Origin: Spirochaetaceae bacterium
GTDB taxonomy: Bacteria; Spirochaetota; Spirochaetia; Treponematales; Breznakiellaceae
Assembly: GCA_031281945.1 (NCBI GenBank)
Contig: JAITER010000054.1
Coordinates: 1 to 35,504 of the forward strand
Reading direction: 5' to 3'
Length of the DNA: 35,504 bases
Below the pieces are notes generated by a model that was not told the origin of the DNA, did not search any database, and was given only the letters and a program-made list of their open reading frames with translations. The stretch's first letter is position 1. Each line of letters begins with the position of its first letter. A program made the translations under genes and the position numbers. Below are positions 33,460 to 35,504 of the stretch, piece after piece.

Positions 33460-34170
33460 CTACCAGTCGTCGTGAGGGTCGTCCGGATCGCGGCTGTTTT
33501 CGGCGTAGAGGTCTGTAACGGCGCGAAGGTCGTCTAAGTAGACATAGTAAGATCCATACGAATCCATGGCGTCTGTCGCTATTCTAAAGCCGAGTACGCG
33601 AATGCCGCCTATGGTGGCGTAATGGTAATTCTGCTGAACTATACCGTTTTTGGCGTCGTAAGGCTGGGGCGGCACGGTGGCGGTAAGCTTCTTCCAACCC
33701 TGGAAATTCAGTTTGCCCATATAAAGCTCAAAATAACGCCCATAAAAATCTTCCACAATAAGATACATGCTATGCTCAAAGTTACGCCCGGCAACCCATA
33801 CGGAGACGGTTTTTGTAACGCCTTCTATCGGGATCGGCCTGGAAGCCATTATATAAATGCTGGTGTACCCTCTGCGCAGAAAATCCACCCGCGTACCTAA
33901 AACCATGGCGTCCTGGGCTTCAGCGTCGTCCGGCAAAGCTATTTTATCTGAGGGGCCGCCGGTGAAAAGCTTGGAGCTGGAATAACCGAAGTCGGAGGAA
34001 ATATTGGACTGCCAAAAACCTTCAGTTTCAAACCTGTCTACAGAAATTTCTTTAAGAGACTGCTGAGGAACGCCGCCGTCAAGCCGGGCGGCGTCGGTTT
34101 CGCCTACTTCCTGGGCGAAAATATACATACTTGAAAAAATAAGCATTGCTGGAATTATAAATCGTTTCAT
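33460..34170 (-). CDS. flaA: Flagellar filament outer-layer protein, FlaA family (second copy)
   Basis: A 236-residue secreted protein of the spirochaete FlaA family, which sheathes the FlaB core of the periplasmic flagellum. The signal peptide MKRFIIPAMLIFSSMYIFA precedes QEVG. FlaA hallmarks shared with the upstream copy are VSVWVAGRN, the block LNFQGWKKL, and the C-terminal YVYLDDLRAVTDLY. It ends in an acidic tail (DPDDPHDD). It starts 3 bp after the stop of the first copy, with GGGGGA upstream. It is a paralogue, not a duplicate: similarity is limited to these blocks. Confidence 0.88.
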   Translation of the reverse strand: MKRFIIPAMLIFSSMYIFAQEVGETDAARLDGGVPQQSLKEISVDRFETEGFWQSNISSDFGYSSSKLFTGGPSDKIALPDDAEAQDAMVLGTRVDFLRRGYTSIYIMASRPIPIEGVTKTVSVWVAGRNFEHSMYLIVEDFYGRYFELYMGKLNFQGWKKLTATVPPQPYDAKNGIVQQNYHYATIGGIRVLGFRIATDAMDSYGSYYVYLDDLRAVTDLYAENSRDPDDPHDDW

Positions 34171-34173
34171 TGG

Positions 34174-35001
34174 TTAGTTTCCCCCTTCGGCTGTATTGCC
34201 GCCCCAAAGTTTCGCAGTGTTTTCTGGATACGAAAGTTCATCGCCGTCATAAATTGTTTCGTAAACGTCTGTTAAAACTTTTAAATTAGAAAGATAAACA
34301 TAAAAGGGAATGATTTTTGTTACCTGGCCTTTGTTGTCTCTTTCTACATCAATATAGGAGCGTTCGCGGGGGTTGGTCCACAGGCGAAATTTTACAAAAG
34401 TCGATACGCTGGTTGATCGCGGGACTATGGTTGAAACCATAGGAATTCCGGCGGGAACAGCGGCTCGAAGGTTGCGCCAGCCCAAATACTGAAGGTTTCC
34501 AACAGGAAGGACGTGAATTACGCCGCGGTTGTCCCTGATATATATCTCCAGGTCATAGTTAAGGTTGGAACCCCACGCCCAGACGTCGATAAACCGCGTT
34601 CGTCCGCGCAACGGTATTTCCACAGGCGCTCCGTCCCCGCCAGCCGCCGTAGGATATATGTCTATCCAATTGTAACCGCGCCTGTCAAAACTTCCCTGCA
34701 CGCCTATGCTTTTTTGTTCCGCGTTTTGCCTAATCAACGCAACCGGAGCGGTGGCTACAGGCGCGATAACTGGAAATTTCTGATCCGCCGTTTGGGACTT
34801 CCATCTACTGGCGTCCGCCTGCCATGTATAGTTGTATTCCACTCCGTCAACTACATACGCCCCGTTGAGGCTGTCGATGACGATGGAAGTTAACTCTACC
34901 GTGTTGTCATCCGCGAAGGCTGGTAGAACTGCCAAGCCCGCTAGAATGATCAGGCAAGCAGCCCTCGCTCCAAACGGAGCCGAATAATTGCCAAGCTTCA
35001 T
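34174..35001 (-). CDS. flaA: Flagellar filament outer-layer protein, FlaA family (first copy)
   Basis: A 275-residue FlaA-family sheath protein of the periplasmic flagellum. The signal peptide contains CLIILAGLAVLPAFA with likely cleavage before DD. Conserved blocks are GSFDRRGYNWIDIYP, FIDVWAWGSNLNYDLEIYI, LQYLGWRNLRAAVP and YVYLSNLKVLTDVYE. AGGAGA lies 8 bp before the ATG. A strong promoter 50-80 bp upstream drives this gene and its neighbour. FlaA is restricted to spirochaetes, so it is the best lineage marker here. Confidence 0.92.
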   Translation of the reverse strand: MKLGNYSAPFGARAACLIILAGLAVLPAFADDNTVELTSIVIDSLNGAYVVDGVEYNYTWQADASRWKSQTADQKFPVIAPVATAPVALIRQNAEQKSIGVQGSFDRRGYNWIDIYPTAAGGDGAPVEIPLRGRTRFIDVWAWGSNLNYDLEIYIRDNRGVIHVLPVGNLQYLGWRNLRAAVPAGIPMVSTIVPRSTSVSTFVKFRLWTNPRERSYIDVERDNKGQVTKIIPFYVYLSNLKVLTDVYETIYDGDELSYPENTAKLWGGNTAEGGN

Positions 35002-35051
35002 ACTTATCTCCTCTTTATTATTTAACTAGTGAAGGACTGTAAATCCAGCCT

Positions 35052-35081
35052 ATTATAATAAACCAGCTTTAACTCTGTCAA
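35052..35081 (-). promoter_or_regulatory. Promoter of the flaA-type operon
   Basis: On the minus strand a consensus TTGACA (35081-35076), an 18-bp spacer and a consensus TATAAT (35057-35052) are present. This suggests housekeeping sigma factor control rather than sigma28. Confidence 0.8.
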
Positions 35082-35468
35082 ACCTATTCATTATTATCGG
35101 AAGCAGAGAAAAAATAATTTATTGACTCCGGTTTGTTTTAGAAACTTTAGAGTGAAATGTTACCGTAAAAATCGTTTTAATTTAATGGCGCTTTATAATA
35201 ACAGCCGCTTTTTAAGAATTCGGAAAAAACGGCCTGTTTATACGCCCCCGCGCCGGCGGTTGGCGGCGCATTTGGATTTCTTCTTGTTTTAAAGTGAGTT
35301 TTGATGTATATTTTAAGCGTGGAAACACCTAATCCCCCCCCCCCCCCCGCCGAAGGCTGATTCATTTTTCTTTTCATGTACACATCCTATATGCGCGTAA
35401 ACTCCCGCGGCGATGGAGCTTTGGGGGAATCACGCTAATTTTAACGGTTGTTTTTTAGGAGGATGTAT
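35082..35468. other. Divergent intergenic region with poly-C tract
   Basis: The region between the flaA promoter and the rightmost gene holds no credible gene. It contains a run of 15 C at 35334-35348, about 120 bp upstream of the rightmost start codon. No convincing -35/-10 pair was found next to the tract. Confidence 0.5.
35334..35348. repeat. Poly-C tract (15 C)
   Basis: Fifteen consecutive C about 120 bp upstream of a gene start. Homopolymeric G/C tracts upstream of some Treponema pallidum tpr genes vary in length and modulate expression; whether this one does is unknown. Confidence 0.9.
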
Positions 35469-35504
35469 ATGAAAAATATAAGTAGAAATAAACTTTTAAT
35501 TGGT
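35469..35504 (+). CDS. Unidentified gene, 5' end only
   Basis: A strong AGGAGGA at 35457-35463 precedes an ATG at 35469, and the frame stays open for 12 codons to the window edge (MKNISRNKLLIG). An in-frame ATG at 35463 overlaps the ribosome-binding site and is less likely. The Lys-rich start followed by hydrophobic residues could begin a signal peptide, but the product cannot be identified. Confidence 0.6.
   Translation, partial: MKNISRNKLLIG

Overview
The window looks like chromosomal DNA of a spirochaete, most probably a treponeme. Three observations point there. Two tandem genes encode FlaA-type periplasmic flagellar sheath proteins. RpoB carries Asn at the residue equivalent to E. coli Ser531, a known spirochaete signature linked to natural rifampicin resistance. 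The metabolic genes, including a trimeric NAD(P)-linked [FeFe] hydrogenase, suit an anaerobic fermenter. A gut (for example termite-gut) treponeme is a reasonable guess, but the species is inference. Core genes have moderate to high GC, whereas 3.4-6.2 kb is clearly AT-rich.

Layout. 1-740: poly-C tract, two copies of a dispersed repeat and a helix-turn-helix remnant. 741-6310: a small defence island with an Eco57I/type IIG-like restriction-modification protein, a Gabija-like pair (OLD-family ATPase/TOPRIM nuclease plus UvrD-like helicase) and the 5' stub of a DUF1016/YhcG-type nuclease gene cut off by a repeat copy. 6979-11719: a KamA-family radical SAM gene converging on a stand-alone rpoB, with a strong bidirectional hairpin between them. 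12230-15874: pstSCAB phosphate uptake operon, with a PstS whose two lobes are in permuted order. 16194-17554: membrane polyferredoxin plus TlpA-like thioredoxin. 17956-18983: TSCPD protein plus TcdA/ThiF-like enzyme. 18984-20044: a non-coding, GC-rich block of long direct repeats and palindromes. 20045-25178 (minus): a five-gene peptide/nickel-type ABC importer. 25906-26754 (minus): a flagellar rod protein of the FlgF/FlgG family. 27037-31210 (minus): hndA-hndC-hndD hydrogenase operon with a clear sigma70-type promoter and structured leader. 31614: groES. 32089: M20 metallopeptidase. 33460-35001 (minus): two flaA-type genes. 35469: start of an unidentified gene running off the window.

How it fits together. 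The defence genes are separated and bounded by copies of one 90-175 bp repeat family, which also sits in the rpoB leader, next to pstB and upstream of the ABC importer. The repeat looks like the main agent of local rearrangement: it abuts a truncated gene, lies between defence modules and occurs where conserved operons (rplJL-rpoBC, pst-phoU) are broken up. The hydrogenase would reoxidise NAD(P)H and possibly ferredoxin made in fermentation. No rRNA, tRNA, CRISPR array, transposase or integrase was recognised.
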